Positions 38,026 through 48,448 of a stretch of DNA of 64,000 bases are shown here, piece after piece. This DNA is from Hylemonella gracilis ATCC 19624 (GTDB taxonomy: Bacteria; Pseudomonadota; Gammaproteobacteria; Burkholderiales; Burkholderiaceae_C). A program made the translations under genes and the position numbers. Position 1 is the stretch's first letter; each line of letters opens with the position of its first letter. A model generated the notes under the pieces. The model had not been told where the DNA came from, searched no databases, and saw nothing but the letters and a program-made list of their open reading frames with translations. The stretch covers positions 62,001-126,000 of the forward strand of contig NZ_AEGR01000029.1 of the NCBI RefSeq assembly GCF_000211835.1, written 5' to 3'.

Positions 38026-40152
38026 ATGGTTGAAATCGAACTCGACGGCAAGAAGGTGGAGGTGGTCGAAGGTAGCATGGTCATGCATGCCGCCGAGAAG
38101 GCCGGAACCTACATCCCCCATTTCTGCTATCACAAGAAACTCAGCATCGCCGCCAACTGCCGCATGTGCTTGGTGGATGTGGAGAAGGTGCCCAAGCCGG
38201 TGCCGGCCTGTGCCACCCCCGTGACCCAGGGCATGATCGTGCGCACCAAGAGCGACCGCGCCATCAAGGCCCAGCAGTCGGTCATGGAGTTCCTGCTGAT
38301 CAACCACCCGCTGGATTGCCCGATCTGCGATCAGGGCGGTGAGTGCCAGTTGCAGGATCTGGCCGTTGGTTATGGCGCCTCGGCCTCGCGCTACGAGGAA
38401 GAAAAGCGCGTGGTCTTCCACAAGGATGTGGGCCCGCTCATCAGCATGGAAGAGATGAGCCGCTGTATCCACTGCACCCGCTGCGTGCGCTTCGGCCAGG
38501 AAGTGGCCGGCGTGATGGAGCTGGGCATGAGCCACCGCGGCGAGCATTCCGAGATCGAAACCTTCGTCGGCAAGTCGGTGGATTCCGAGTTGTCCGGCAA
38601 CATGATCGACATTTGCCCCGTCGGCGCGCTGACGAGCAAGCCCTTCCGCTACAGCGCCCGCACCTGGGAGCTGTCGCGTCGCAAGTCGGTCAGTCCGCAC
38701 GACAGCACGGGTGCCAACCTGATCGTGCAGGTCAAGAACAACCAGGTCATGCGAGTCGTTCCGCTGGAGAACGACGCGGTCAACGAATGCTGGATCGCCG
38801 ACCGCGACCGTTATTCCTACGAAGCCCTGAACGGCCCGGACCGCCTGACCATGCCCATGCTCAAGCAGGGCGGTGAATGGAAAGAAGTCGACTGGCAGAC
38901 CGCGCTCGAGTACGTGGCCACCGGCCTGCGTGACGTCAAGGCTCAGCATGGCGCCAACAGCATTGGCGCCCTGGTCAGTCCGCACAGCACGCTGGAAGAG
39001 TTGTTCCTGGCCACGAATCTGGTGCGTGGCCTGGGCGGCGACAGCATCGACCATCGCCTGCGCCATGCCGAGTTCACGAAGAGCGAGGGCGTGCGCCACC
39101 TGGGTCTGCCCATCGCTGCATTGAGCCAGCTCCAACGGGTGTTGGTTGTGGGCAGCAACCTGCGCAAGGACCATCCTCTGTTCGCCCAGCGCATCCGCCA
39201 GGCCGCGCGCCATGGTGCACAGGTCAGCGCCATCACCTCGGCCAAGCTCTACAAGAGCGCGGACGCCTGGGCTCTGCCCGTCGCGAACGCATTGGTGACC
39301 GAGGCCGGGCAATGGGCGCAGGCCCTGGCCGCCGTGGCTGCCGCCGTCGCGGCGGACAAGGGCGTCGCCGCACCGGTGTCGGTGCAGGCCACGCCCGAGG
39401 CGACGGCCATCGCCAAGTCCCTGCTGGGTGGCGAGCGCAAGGCGGTGCTGGTGGGCAACGCTGCCGCGCACGCGGCCAATGCCTCGACGCTGCTGGCCCT
39501 GGCGAATTGGATCGGCGCCCAGACGGGTGCTTCCGTGGGTTACCTGACCGAGGCGGCCAACACCGTGGGCGCGCAGTGGGTCGGCGCGCAGCCTCAGGGC
39601 GCGGGCCTGAACGCGGCGCAGATCCTGGCCGGCCAAAGCAAGGCCGTCGTGCTGTTGAACGTCGAACCCGAGGACACCGTGGCGGGGCCTGTGGCCGCGA
39701 TGGGTCTGGGCAAGGCCGAGATGGTCGTGACCTTGTCGCCGTTCAAGACCAACCTTGCTTTCAGTGACGTGCTGCTGCCGATCGCGCCATTCAGCGAAAC
39801 CTCGGGCAGCTTCGTCAACGCCGAAGGCCGTGTGCAGAGTTTCCACGCCGTGGTCAAGCCTCTGGGCGAGACGCGTCCGGCCTGGAAGGTGCTGCGTGTG
39901 CTGGGCAATCTGCTGGAGCTGCCGGGTTTCGATTTCAATACGTCGCAGGACGTGTTGGCGGTAGCCACGGCCAAGCCTGCGCCTCTGTCGAACGCCACCG
40001 GCGCTGCCATCAACCTGTCCGCGTCCGCCGGTGAACCGGTCAGCGCGGCGATTTATCAACTGGATGGGCTTGTGCGCCGCGCCACGTCGCTGCAACTGAC
40101 GGCCGATGCCAAAGCCAGCCAACAACGCGCGAACGAGGGAGCCGCCGCATGA
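38026..40152 (+). CDS. nuoG: NADH-quinone oxidoreductase subunit G
   Basis: A 708-residue subunit of the molybdopterin-oxidoreductase superfamily that carries the chain of Fe-S clusters. The N-terminal ferredoxin domain has [15 protein letters not shown] for the [2Fe-2S] cluster; the next [4Fe-4S] site is [14 protein letters not shown] preceded by the usual His ligand; a third is [17 protein letters not shown] together with [11 protein letters not shown]. The remaining two thirds are the molybdopterin-fold domain, which has no cofactor in complex I. Confidence 0.96.
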   Translation: MVEIELDGKKVEVVEGSMVMHAAEKAGTYIPHFCYHKKLSIAANCRMCLVDVEKVPKPVPACATPVTQGMIVRTKSDRAIKAQQSVMEFLLINHPLDCPICDQGGECQLQDLAVGYGASASRYEEEKRVVFHKDVGPLISMEEMSRCIHCTRCVRFGQEVAGVMELGMSHRGEHSEIETFVGKSVDSELSGNMIDICPVGALTSKPFRYSARTWELSRRKSVSPHDSTGANLIVQVKNNQVMRVVPLENDAVNECWIADRDRYSYEALNGPDRLTMPMLKQGGEWKEVDWQTALEYVATGLRDVKAQHGANSIGALVSPHSTLEELFLATNLVRGLGGDSIDHRLRHAEFTKSEGVRHLGLPIAALSQLQRVLVVGSNLRKDHPLFAQRIRQAARHGAQVSAITSAKLYKSADAWALPVANALVTEAGQWAQALAAVAAAVAADKGVAAPVSVQATPEATAIAKSLLGGERKAVLVGNAAAHAANASTLLALANWIGAQTGASVGYLTEAANTVGAQWVGAQPQGAGLNAAQILAGQSKAVVLLNVEPEDTVAGPVAAMGLGKAEMVVTLSPFKTNLAFSDVLLPIAPFSETSGSFVNAEGRVQSFHAVVKPLGETRPAWKVLRVLGNLLELPGFDFNTSQDVLAVATAKPAPLSNATGAAINLSASAGEPVSAAIYQLDGLVRRATSLQLTADAKASQQRANEGAAA

Positions 40153-41225
40153 TAGACGCGCTCTACAACGGCGGCCTGAACCTGATCGCCGCGGGCTGGT
40201 GGGGCGACATCGCCTGGCCTGTGATCTGGACACTGATCAAAATCGTCTGCGTGCTGCTCCCGGTGCTGATCGCCGTGGCCTACCTCACGTTGTGGGAACG
40301 TCGCCTGCTGGGTTTCATGCAGGTGCGCCTGGGTCCGAACCGTGTCGGCCCTTTTGGTCTGTTCCAGCCGTTTGCCGATGCGCTCAAGCTGCTGACCAAG
40401 GAAATCATCCAGCCGACGGCGGCGGCCAAGGGCCTGTTTGTACTCGGTCCCATGCTGGCCATCATGCCGGCCCTGGCGGCCTGGGTGGCGATCCCCTTCG
40501 GACCGGATGTCGCGCTGACCAATGTCAACGTCGGCCTGATGCTGATCATGGCCATCACCTCCATCGAGGTCTATGGCGTCATCATCGCCGGTTGGGCTTC
40601 CAACTCCAAATACGCCTTCCTGGGCGCGCTGCGTGCCTCGGCGCAGATGGTCAGCTATGAGATCGCGATGGGCTTCTGCTTCCTCGTCGTTCTCATGGTC
40701 ACGGGCAGCATGAACCTGACCGACATCGTGCAGGCGCAGGAGCAGGGCCAGTTCGCCGCGATGGGCCTGAACTTCCTGTCCTGGAACTGGCTGCCGCTGC
40801 TGCCCATCTTCGTGGTTTACCTCATCTCCTCCGTGGCCGAGACCAACCGCCATCCTTTCGATGTGGTGGAAGGCGAAGCCGAGATCGTGGCCGGTCACAT
40901 GGTCGAGTACTCGGGCATGGGCTTCGCCATCTTCTTCCTGGCGGAATACGCCAGCATGTGGCTGGTGTCCATCCTGGCGGTGGTCATGTTCCTGGGCGGC
41001 TGGTCCGCGCCAGTGGCCGCGCTGGATTTCATCCCCGGCTGGATTTGGCTGGGTCTGAAGACCTTCTTCATCGTCTCTTGCTTCATCTGGATTCGCGCGA
41101 CTTTCCCGCGCTTCCGGTACGACCAGATCATGCGTCTGGGCTGGAAAATCTTCATCCCGGTCACCTTGGTGTGGCTGCTCGTCGTCGGCATCTGGATGCA
41201 GACGCCCTGGAACATCTGGAATTAA
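40149..41225 (+). CDS. nuoH: NADH-quinone oxidoreductase subunit H
   Basis: A 358-residue, eight-helix membrane subunit that links the quinone chamber to the proton-pumping arm. The conserved loops [20 protein letters not shown] and [20 protein letters not shown], with the acidic residues on the quinone side, are intact. The start overlaps the nuoG stop (ATGA). Confidence 0.97.
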   Translation: MIDALYNGGLNLIAAGWWGDIAWPVIWTLIKIVCVLLPVLIAVAYLTLWERRLLGFMQVRLGPNRVGPFGLFQPFADALKLLTKEIIQPTAAAKGLFVLGPMLAIMPALAAWVAIPFGPDVALTNVNVGLMLIMAITSIEVYGVIIAGWASNSKYAFLGALRASAQMVSYEIAMGFCFLVVLMVTGSMNLTDIVQAQEQGQFAAMGLNFLSWNWLPLLPIFVVYLISSVAETNRHPFDVVEGEAEIVAGHMVEYSGMGFAIFFLAEYASMWLVSILAVVMFLGGWSAPVAALDFIPGWIWLGLKTFFIVSCFIWIRATFPRFRYDQIMRLGWKIFIPVTLVWLLVVGIWMQTPWNIWN

Positions 41226-41234
41226 GGAGTGGTC

Positions 41235-41777
41235 ATGCAAGCCTCCGCTGCGACAACTTCCGCAGCCGCCTCGCCGGCCGCCGTGCGCGCCTTCTCGGTC
41301 AAGGATTTCTTCAAGAGCTTCATGCTCGTGGAACTCCTGAAGGGCATGGCGCTGACTGGGCGCTACACCTTCGCGCGCAAGGTCACGCTGCAGTACCCCG
41401 AGGAGAAGACGCCGCTGTCCCCGCGCTTCCGTGGCCTGCACGCGCAGCGCCGCTACGAGAACGGTGAGGAGCGCTGCATTGCCTGCAAGCTCTGCGAGGC
41501 GGTCTGCCCGGCGATGGCCATCACCATCGAGAGCGATGCGCGCGCCGACGGCACGCGTCGCACCACGCGCTACGACATCGACCTGACCAAGTGCATCTTC
41601 TGCGGCTTCTGCGAGGAAGCCTGCCCGGTGGATGCCATCGTCGAGACGCACATCCTTGAATACCACGGCGAGAAGCGCGGTGATCTGTACTTCACCAAGG
41701 ACATGCTGCTGGCCGTGGGCGACCGTTACGAAAAGGAAATCGCCGCGGCCAAGGCGGCGGACGCCAAATACCGCTGA
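41235..41777 (+). CDS. nuoI: NADH-quinone oxidoreductase subunit I
   Basis: A 180-residue ferredoxin-type subunit with two [4Fe-4S] clusters (N6a/N6b): [16 protein letters not shown] and [16 protein letters not shown]. The start ATG 41235 has AAGGAG at 41224-41229; a GTG at 41229 overlaps that ribosome-binding site and is not used. The N-terminal ~20 residues are Ala/Ser-rich and not conserved. Confidence 0.95.
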   Translation: MQASAATTSAAASPAAVRAFSVKDFFKSFMLVELLKGMALTGRYTFARKVTLQYPEEKTPLSPRFRGLHAQRRYENGEERCIACKLCEAVCPAMAITIESDARADGTRRTTRYDIDLTKCIFCGFCEEACPVDAIVETHILEYHGEKRGDLYFTKDMLLAVGDRYEKEIAAAKAADAKYR

Positions 41778-41870
41778 GGAAACTCGTGCGCTTGGCGTTA
41801 GGCGTCACGCGGACACCCCCGACACGCCCAACCTTTCAGGCCTGAAACGCAACGGATCATTCCAACGACC

Positions 41871-42524
41871 ATGGACGTCAAAACCGGTTTCTTCTTTCTG
41901 TTCTCGGCGGTGCTGCTGATCGCGGCGCTGCGCGTCGTCACGGCGCGCAACCCGGTGCACGCCGTGCTCTTCTTGATGCTCGCCTTCTCGCAAGCCTCCG
42001 CCATCTGGCTGTTGTTGCAGGCCGAGTTCCTGGCCGTGGCCTTGGTGCTCGTTTACCTGGGCGCGGTGATGGTGTTGTTCTTGTTCGTGGTCATGATGCT
42101 GGACATTCGCATCGACCAGCTGCGACAGGGTTTCTGGAAGCACCTCCCGCTGGCCCTGCTGCTGGGCGGCATCGTGGTCGTCGAAATGGCCGCGGTGCTG
42201 CTGACTGGTTTTGACATGGTCGATCCGCAGGTGGCTGCTCAGCTGCCCGCTGGCGTGGCCGAGGAGTCGAATGCCAAGGCGCTGGGTATCCTGCTCTACA
42301 CCCGTTATGTGTGGCCGATCCAGATCGCCGCCGCCATCTTGCTGGTGGCGATGATCGCCGCCATCGCGCTGACGCTGCGTGCCCGCAAGGACAGCAAGGC
42401 GATTGATCCATCCATCCAGGTGCGCGTGCGCGCCGCCGACCGGTTGCAACTCGTCAAGGTGGAGCCCACGCGCCCCGCGGAGCCCATGGCCGATGCGGCC
42501 GCGACGGAGGAGAAAAAAGCATGA
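41871..42524 (+). CDS. nuoJ: NADH-quinone oxidoreductase subunit J
   Basis: A 217-residue membrane subunit with five helices in the first ~170 residues, including the conserved [20 protein letters not shown] and [16 protein letters not shown] segments (helix 3 with its pi-bulge region). The last ~45 residues are a charged hydrophilic tail. A 93-base gap after nuoI is the longest but one within the operon. Its stop overlaps nuoK (ATGA). Confidence 0.95.
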   Translation: MDVKTGFFFLFSAVLLIAALRVVTARNPVHAVLFLMLAFSQASAIWLLLQAEFLAVALVLVYLGAVMVLFLFVVMMLDIRIDQLRQGFWKHLPLALLLGGIVVVEMAAVLLTGFDMVDPQVAAQLPAGVAEESNAKALGILLYTRYVWPIQIAAAILLVAMIAAIALTLRARKDSKAIDPSIQVRVRAADRLQLVKVEPTRPAEPMADAAATEEKKA

Positions 42525-42829
42525 CATTGACGCTGGGTCACTACCTCACGCTGGGTGCCGCGCTGTTCGCGATCGCGGTGGTCGGCATCTTCATGAACCG
42601 CAAGAACCTCATCGTTCTGCTCATGGCCATCGAGTTGATGCTGCTGGCCGTGAACACGAACTTCGTGGCCTTCTCGCATTACCTGGGCGACATGCATGGC
42701 CAGGTCTTCGTGTTCTTCATCCTGACCGTCGCCGCGGCCGAGTCCGCCATCGGCCTGGCCATTTTGGTGCTGTTGTTCCGCAACAAGAGCAGCATCAACG
42801 TGGAAGAACTGAACGAGCTGAAGGGCTGA
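42521..42829 (+). CDS. nuoK: NADH-quinone oxidoreductase subunit K
   Basis: A 102-residue, three-helix MrpC-like subunit. The membrane-embedded glutamates needed for proton transfer are in helix 2 ([20 protein letters not shown]) and helix 3 ([18 protein letters not shown]). Full family length. Confidence 0.97.
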   Translation: MTLTLGHYLTLGAALFAIAVVGIFMNRKNLIVLLMAIELMLLAVNTNFVAFSHYLGDMHGQVFVFFILTVAAAESAIGLAILVLLFRNKSSINVEELNELKG

Positions 42830-42863
42830 CAGGCCAACGGGGCAAGAAAAAGGCAAGAACGAC

Positions 42864-44945
42864 ATGAGTGCAACCCTGAACGCATCCACCCTGCTGGCCG
42901 TGCCGCTCGCGCCGCTGGTCGGCGCCGCGCTGGCCGGCATCTTCGGCACCAAGCTCGGCGGCAATCTGTTGGGCCGCCGCGCATCGCATTGCGTCACCAT
43001 CCTTGGCGTGCTGGTGGCCTTCATCCTGTCGGCGCTCACGCTGAAGAGCGTGGCGCTGGATGGCGCACGCTTCAACGCCACCCTCTACGAGTGGATGGTT
43101 GTGGGCGGCCTGAAGATGGAGGTGGGCTTCCTGGTGGATGGTCTGACCGCCATGATGATGTGCGTGGTGACCTTCGTCTCCCTGATGGTCCACCTCTACA
43201 CCATCGGCTACATGGAGGAAGATGAGGGCTACAACCGCTTCTTCTCCTACATCTCGCTGTTCACGTTCTCGATGCTCATGCTGGTCATGAGCAACAACCT
43301 GCTGCAGCTGTTCTTCGGCTGGGAGGCGGTGGGCCTGGTGTCCTACCTGCTGATCGGCTTCTGGTACAACAAGCCCACGGCCATCTTCGCCAACATGAAG
43401 GCCTTCCTGGTCAACCGCGTGGGCGACTTTGGCTTCATCCTCGGCATCGGCCTCATCGCCGCTTACGCCGGCACCCTGAACTACAGCGAAGTCTTCGCCA
43501 AGGCGAACCAGCTGGGCGCTATCGAGTTCCCCTGGTACATCCTGGGTCAGGACGCCATGCTGATCACCGTGATCTGCATTTGCCTCTTCATCGGCGCCAT
43601 GGGCAAGAGCGCGCAGTTCCCGCTGCACGTCTGGTTGCCGGATTCGATGGAAGGCCCGACCCCGATCTCCGCGCTGATTCACGCCGCCACCATGGTGACG
43701 GCTGGCATCTTCATGGTCGCGCGCATGTCCCCGCTGTACGAGCTGTCCGACACGGCCTTGAGCTTCATCATGGTCATCGGGGCCATCACGGCGCTGTTCA
43801 TGGGTTTCCTGGGCATCATCCAAAACGACATCAAGCGCGTCGTGGCGTATTCGACGCTGTCGCAGCTGGGTTACATGACGGTGGCGCTGGGCGCATCGGC
43901 CTATTCCGTGGCGGTGTTCCACCTGATGACGCATGCGTTCTTCAAGGCGCTGTTGTTCCTGGGTGCGGGCTCGGTCATCATGGGCATGCACCACAACCAG
44001 GACATCCGCTGGATGGGCGGCGTGCGCAAGTACATGCCCATCACCTGGATCACTTCTCTGTTGGGTTCTTTGGCGCTGATCGGCACGCCGCTGTTCTCGG
44101 GCTTCTATTCCAAGGACAGCATCATCGAGGCCGTGCATGAGAGCCATCTCTGGGGTAGCGGTTTCGCCAGTTTCGCGGTGCTGGCCGGTGTGTTTGTCAC
44201 GGCTTTCTATTCCTTCCGCATGTATTTCCTGGTGTTCCACGGCAAGGAGCGCTACGACCAAAACCCCGATGCGCACCATGATGACCACGCGGCGCATGGG
44301 CATGACGATCATCACGATGACCATGGGCACGGTCATGACGCCAAACCGCACGAATCGCCTTGGGTGGTGACCGTGCCGCTGGTTCTGCTGGCCATCCCCT
44401 CGGTGCTGATCGGCTACTTCACCATCGAGCCGCTGCTTTACGGTGACTTCTTCAAGGATGCCATCTTTGTCGACGCGGCCAAGCACCCGGTGATGGAAGA
44501 GCTGCGCGCGATCTTCCACGGGCCCGCGGCCATGGCGAGCCATGCCCTCAGCACCGCGCCCCTGTGGCTGGCGCTGGCCGGCGTGGTGACGGCCTGGGTC
44601 TTTTACATGCTGGCGCCGGCCATTCCGGCTGCTCTTGACCGCGTTTTCAAGCCGCTGCGTGTCGTGCTGGAAAACAAGTACTACATGGACTGGATCAACG
44701 AGAACATCCTCGCGCGCGCAGCGCGGGGTCTGGGCCTGGGCCTATGGAAGGGCGGAGACCAGGGCGTGATCGAGACTGGCGTGGTCAATGCCAGCTGGAA
44801 GCTGGTGGGCAAGGTGGCTGGCGTCGTGCGCTGGCTGCAGTCCGGCTATCTGTACCACTACGTGCTGCTCATGATTGTCGGTATCGTCGTGTTGATGTCG
44901 TACTTCGTGACCTGGCCCACGCTGCGCGTCATGTTCGGCCTCTGA
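42864..44945 (+). CDS. nuoL: NADH-quinone oxidoreductase subunit L
   Basis: A 693-residue antiporter-like subunit at the distal end of the membrane arm, with the long lateral helix at its C-terminus. Conserved features are FFGWEAVGLVSYLLIGFWY, LHVWLPDSMEGPTPISALIH (with the key Lys before it) and TLSQLGYMTVALG. A strikingly His/Asp-rich loop occupies residues ~466-495 (nucleotides ~44260-44350), in a hydrophilic connection before helix 14 or so. Confidence 0.97.
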   Translation: MSATLNASTLLAVPLAPLVGAALAGIFGTKLGGNLLGRRASHCVTILGVLVAFILSALTLKSVALDGARFNATLYEWMVVGGLKMEVGFLVDGLTAMMMCVVTFVSLMVHLYTIGYMEEDEGYNRFFSYISLFTFSMLMLVMSNNLLQLFFGWEAVGLVSYLLIGFWYNKPTAIFANMKAFLVNRVGDFGFILGIGLIAAYAGTLNYSEVFAKANQLGAIEFPWYILGQDAMLITVICICLFIGAMGKSAQFPLHVWLPDSMEGPTPISALIHAATMVTAGIFMVARMSPLYELSDTALSFIMVIGAITALFMGFLGIIQNDIKRVVAYSTLSQLGYMTVALGASAYSVAVFHLMTHAFFKALLFLGAGSVIMGMHHNQDIRWMGGVRKYMPITWITSLLGSLALIGTPLFSGFYSKDSIIEAVHESHLWGSGFASFAVLAGVFVTAFYSFRMYFLVFHGKERYDQNPDAHHDDHAAHGHDDHHDDHGHGHDAKPHESPWVVTVPLVLLAIPSVLIGYFTIEPLLYGDFFKDAIFVDAAKHPVMEELRAIFHGPAAMASHALSTAPLWLALAGVVTAWVFYMLAPAIPAALDRVFKPLRVVLENKYYMDWINENILARAARGLGLGLWKGGDQGVIETGVVNASWKLVGKVAGVVRWLQSGYLYHYVLLMIVGIVVLMSYFVTWPTLRVMFGL

Positions 44946-44978
44946 GTCGTCGGCCTGGTATTACTGGAGAACAACAGA

Positions 44979-46478
44979 ATGGGTTTGCTGAGCCTGGCAA
45001 TTTGGTTGCCAATTGCTTTCGGCGTGCTGCTGCTCACGCTCGGGCGCGAGAGTCAAGCGCGCGCGGTGCGCTGGGTTGCCTTGATCGGCGCGTTGGCGAG
45101 CTTCCTGGTCACGCTGCCGCTGTGGGCTGGTTTTGACAACAGCACGGCAGCCATGCAGTTCGTCGAGCAGACGGTCTGGATGGCGCGTTTCAACGTCAAT
45201 TACCAGGTCGGCGTGGACGGCATCTCGCTGTGGTTCGTCCTGCTGACCGCCTTCATGACGGTGATCGTGGTGATCGCGGGCTGGGAAGTCATCACCGAGC
45301 GCGTGAACCAGTACATGGGCGCCTTCCTGATTCTCAGCGGCTTGATGATTGGCGTGTTCTCCGCGCTTGACGGACTGCTGTTCTATGTCTTCTTCGAGGC
45401 GACGCTGATCCCGATGTACCTCATCATCGGCATCTGGGGCGGCCCGAACAAGATTTACGCGGCCTTCAAGTTCTTCCTCTACACCTTGCTGGGCTCGCTG
45501 CTGTTGCTGATCGCGCTGATTTACCTGTACCTCGCCTCGGGTGGCAGCTTTGACATCGCGACCTGGCACCAACTGCCCTTGACAGGCACGGCGCAGACCT
45601 TGGTCTTTTTTGCCTTCTTCGCGGCCTTCGCGGTGAAGGTGCCGATGTGGCCGGTGCACACCTGGTTGCCCGACGTGCACGTCGAGGCGCCCACCGGCGG
45701 CTCCGCTGTGCTGGCCGCCATCATGCTCAAGCTGGGTGCCTACGGCTTCCTGCGCTTTTCGCTGCCGATCGCCCCTGATGCCGCGCACGAATGGTCCTGG
45801 CTGATGATCACGCTGTCGCTGGTCGCGGTGATCTACGTCGGCCTGGTGGCCCTCGTGCAGCAGGACATGAAGAAGCTGGTGGCCTACTCGTCCGTGGCGC
45901 ACATGGGTTTCGTGACCCTGGGCTTCTTCCTGTTCAATGACCTCGGCATCAGCGGGGGACTGGTTCAGATGATCGCCCACGGTTTCGTGTCGGGCGCCAT
46001 GTTCCTGTGCATCGGCGTGCTTTACGACCGGATGCACTCGCGTCAGATCGCGGACTACGGCGGCGTGATCAACACCATGCCCAGGTTCACGGCCTTTGCA
46101 CTGTTGTTCGCGATGGCGAACTGCGGCCTGCCGGCGACGGCGGGTTTCGTCGGCGAATGGATGGTCATCCTGGGTGCGGTCAAAGCCAACTTCTGGGTCG
46201 GCCTGCTGGCCGCCACCGCCCTGATCTTCGGCGCGGCTTACACGCTGTGGATGTTCAAGCGTGTCTACCTGGGCCCGGTGGCCAACGATCACGTCAAGGA
46301 GCTGACGGACATCAATGGGCGCGAGTTCTTGATGTTGACCGTGCTGGCCTTGGCCGTGCTCTGGATGGGCGTCGACCCCAAGCCCTTCACCGACGTGATG
46401 GATGCCTCGGTGGCCGAACTGCTCAAGCACGTGGCCGTTTCCAAGCTGCCATTGCCGGGCGGCGTGCTGGGCAATTGA
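44979..46478 (+). CDS. nuoM: NADH-quinone oxidoreductase subunit M
   Basis: A 499-residue antiporter-like proton-pumping subunit with ~14 helices. Signatures are FYVFFEATLIPMYLIIGIWG (with the key Glu), KVPMWPVHTWLPDVHVEAPT and SSVAHMGFVTLG. A ribosome-binding GGAGAA lies just before ATG 44979. Confidence 0.97.
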   Translation: MGLLSLAIWLPIAFGVLLLTLGRESQARAVRWVALIGALASFLVTLPLWAGFDNSTAAMQFVEQTVWMARFNVNYQVGVDGISLWFVLLTAFMTVIVVIAGWEVITERVNQYMGAFLILSGLMIGVFSALDGLLFYVFFEATLIPMYLIIGIWGGPNKIYAAFKFFLYTLLGSLLLLIALIYLYLASGGSFDIATWHQLPLTGTAQTLVFFAFFAAFAVKVPMWPVHTWLPDVHVEAPTGGSAVLAAIMLKLGAYGFLRFSLPIAPDAAHEWSWLMITLSLVAVIYVGLVALVQQDMKKLVAYSSVAHMGFVTLGFFLFNDLGISGGLVQMIAHGFVSGAMFLCIGVLYDRMHSRQIADYGGVINTMPRFTAFALLFAMANCGLPATAGFVGEWMVILGAVKANFWVGLLAATALIFGAAYTLWMFKRVYLGPVANDHVKELTDINGREFLMLTVLALAVLWMGVDPKPFTDVMDASVAELLKHVAVSKLPLPGGVLGN

Positions 46479-46533
46479 GCGCGTGCCCTCGACGCATTGA
46501 ACTACCGCATCAAAACGATTAGCGAGTACCCAA

Positions 46534-48033
46534 ATGATTGATGCCTTTAGCTGGATCGCGGTCTTTCCCGAGCTGGTCCTGCTCGTCATGGCTTGCGCCA
46601 TCACCTTGCTGGACCTGCTGGTCAAGAGCCGTCTGCGCACGGGCAGTTTCGCGCTGACCCTCATCACCCTGGGGGCCGTGGCCATCCTGCAGGCGTTTTA
46701 TGCCAACACGGGCGCCACCGTTTACGGCTTGTCCAACACGGTGGTCAGCGACCCCATGGGCAACTGGCTCAAGTGCTTCTCCGCCTTCGCCGTGATGATC
46801 ACGCTCATTTACGGCCGTGCTTACGCGGGTGACCGCGACATGTTGCGCGGCGGTGAGCTGTTCAGCCTGTCGTTGTTCGCGTTGCTGGGTATGTTCATCA
46901 TGATCGGTGGCAACAATTTCCTGATGATCTATCTGGGCCTGGAGTTGCTCACGCTGTCCAGCTATGCCCTCGTGGCCCTGCGCCGTGATCATGGGCAATC
47001 CACCGAGGCGGCGATGAAGTACTTCGTGCTCGGTTCGCTGGCTTCCGGCCTATTGCTTTATGGCCTGTCCATGATGTACGGCGCCACCGGCACGCTCAAC
47101 ATCAACGAGGTTTTTCGCGTCACCAACTCGGACTTGGTGAATCCCCAGGTCTTGACCTTCGGTGTCGTCTTCGTGGTCGCTGGCTTGGCCTTCAAGCTGG
47201 GTGTGGCCCCGTTCCACATGTGGATCCCGGATGTCTACCAAGGCGCACCCACCGCGGTCACGTTGATGATCGGCGGCGCGCCCAAGCTGGCGGCTTTTGC
47301 CATCGTCATCCGCCTGCTGGTCGAGGGCATGCTCCCGCTGTGGTTCGATTGGCAGCAGATGCTGATGATCCTCGCCGTGGCCTCGCTGCTGGTGGGCAAT
47401 TTCGCCGCCATCGCCCAGACCAACCTGAAGCGCATGCTGGCTTTCTCCACCATTGCGCAGATGGGCTTCGTGCTGCTGGGTCTGATGTCTGGCGTCGTGA
47501 ACGGCCATGCCGGTTTCGCCGCTAACGCTTACAGCTCGGCGATGTTCTACATCCTGAGTTATGTGCTGACAACCCTGGCCGCTTTCGGCATCATCCTGCT
47601 GCTGGCGCGCGAGGGCTTCGAGAGCGAAGAGATCGCCGATCTCTCCGGCCTGAACCAGCGCAGTCCTCTGTACGCGGCGGTGATGGCGATCTGCCTGTTC
47701 TCCTTGGCTGGCATTCCGCCCATGGTCGGCTTCTATGCCAAGCTGTCCGTGCTGCAAGCCTTGATTGCGTCGGGCAGCTTGGTTAACTTGGGCATTGCCA
47801 TTTTCGCGGTCATCATGTCCTTGATCGGCGCCTTCTACTATCTGCGCGTGGTCAAGGTCATGTACTTCGATGCCCCCGTGGCACAGGGCCCGGCGAGTGA
47901 AGGAGTGCGTGCGCCCTTCGGCACGCGCGCGGTGTTGACGGTCAACGGTCTGCTGGTGCTGGTGCTCGGCATCCTGCCCGGTGGTCTGATGATTCTCTGC
48001 GCCCGTGCGGTGGTACAGATGCTCAGCGCCTGA
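46534..48033 (+). CDS. nuoN: NADH-quinone oxidoreductase subunit N
   Basis: A 499-residue antiporter-like subunit, last of the complex I genes. Conserved segments are IYLGLELLTLSSYALVALRR, GVAPFHMWIPDVYQGAPTAV and FSTIAQMGFVLLG. It is followed closely by the DUF2818 gene without a terminator, so transcription probably continues. Confidence 0.97.
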   Translation: MIDAFSWIAVFPELVLLVMACAITLLDLLVKSRLRTGSFALTLITLGAVAILQAFYANTGATVYGLSNTVVSDPMGNWLKCFSAFAVMITLIYGRAYAGDRDMLRGGELFSLSLFALLGMFIMIGGNNFLMIYLGLELLTLSSYALVALRRDHGQSTEAAMKYFVLGSLASGLLLYGLSMMYGATGTLNINEVFRVTNSDLVNPQVLTFGVVFVVAGLAFKLGVAPFHMWIPDVYQGAPTAVTLMIGGAPKLAAFAIVIRLLVEGMLPLWFDWQQMLMILAVASLLVGNFAAIAQTNLKRMLAFSTIAQMGFVLLGLMSGVVNGHAGFAANAYSSAMFYILSYVLTTLAAFGIILLLAREGFESEEIADLSGLNQRSPLYAAVMAICLFSLAGIPPMVGFYAKLSVLQALIASGSLVNLGIAIFAVIMSLIGAFYYLRVVKVMYFDAPVAQGPASEGVRAPFGTRAVLTVNGLLVLVLGILPGGLMILCARAVVQMLSA

Positions 48034-48054
48034 CCGCGGTTGACCGGAAATTCA

Positions 48055-48366
48055 ATGAGCTCCTCCAGCGGCGCCATCTGGTTCCTGATCGTGCTCGCGC
48101 TGCTGGCGGCCAATCTGCCGTTCTTCACCGAGCGCCTGCTCGCCGTCCTGCCCTTGCCCACGGCCCTGGCCCCCAAGAATCTGGGCTTGCGCCTGCTGGA
48201 ACTGTTGCTGCTGTACTTTTTGGTCGGTGGCATCGGCCTTGGGTTGGAACAGCGCGCTGGCCGCATGGCTGAGCAGGGCTGGGAGTTCTATGCCGTCACG
48301 GCGACGCTTTTTCTGACCCTGGCGTTTCCGGGTTTCGTGTGGCGTTATCTCAGGAGGCGACCCTGA
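48055..48366 (+). CDS. DUF2818 family membrane protein
   Basis: A 103-residue protein with two to three hydrophobic helices (GAIWFLIVLALLAANLPFF; LLELLLLYFLVGGIGLGLE; FYAVTATLFLTLAFPGFVWR). DUF2818 proteins are found almost always directly behind nuoN in betaproteobacteria, which suggests an accessory or assembly role for complex I, but no function is established. The start at ATG 48055 is preferred to 48040, which lies closer to the nuoN stop and lacks conservation. Confidence 0.88.
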   Translation: MSSSSGAIWFLIVLALLAANLPFFTERLLAVLPLPTALAPKNLGLRLLELLLLYFLVGGIGLGLEQRAGRMAEQGWEFYAVTATLFLTLAFPGFVWRYLRRRP

Positions 48367-48448
48367 GTTGCCTGATCGGGCCGCACCTCAGTCGCCGACC
48401 TGGTCAAGAAAATGCCTTGTTTGCACGCATGCCCGCCCATCCATCACC

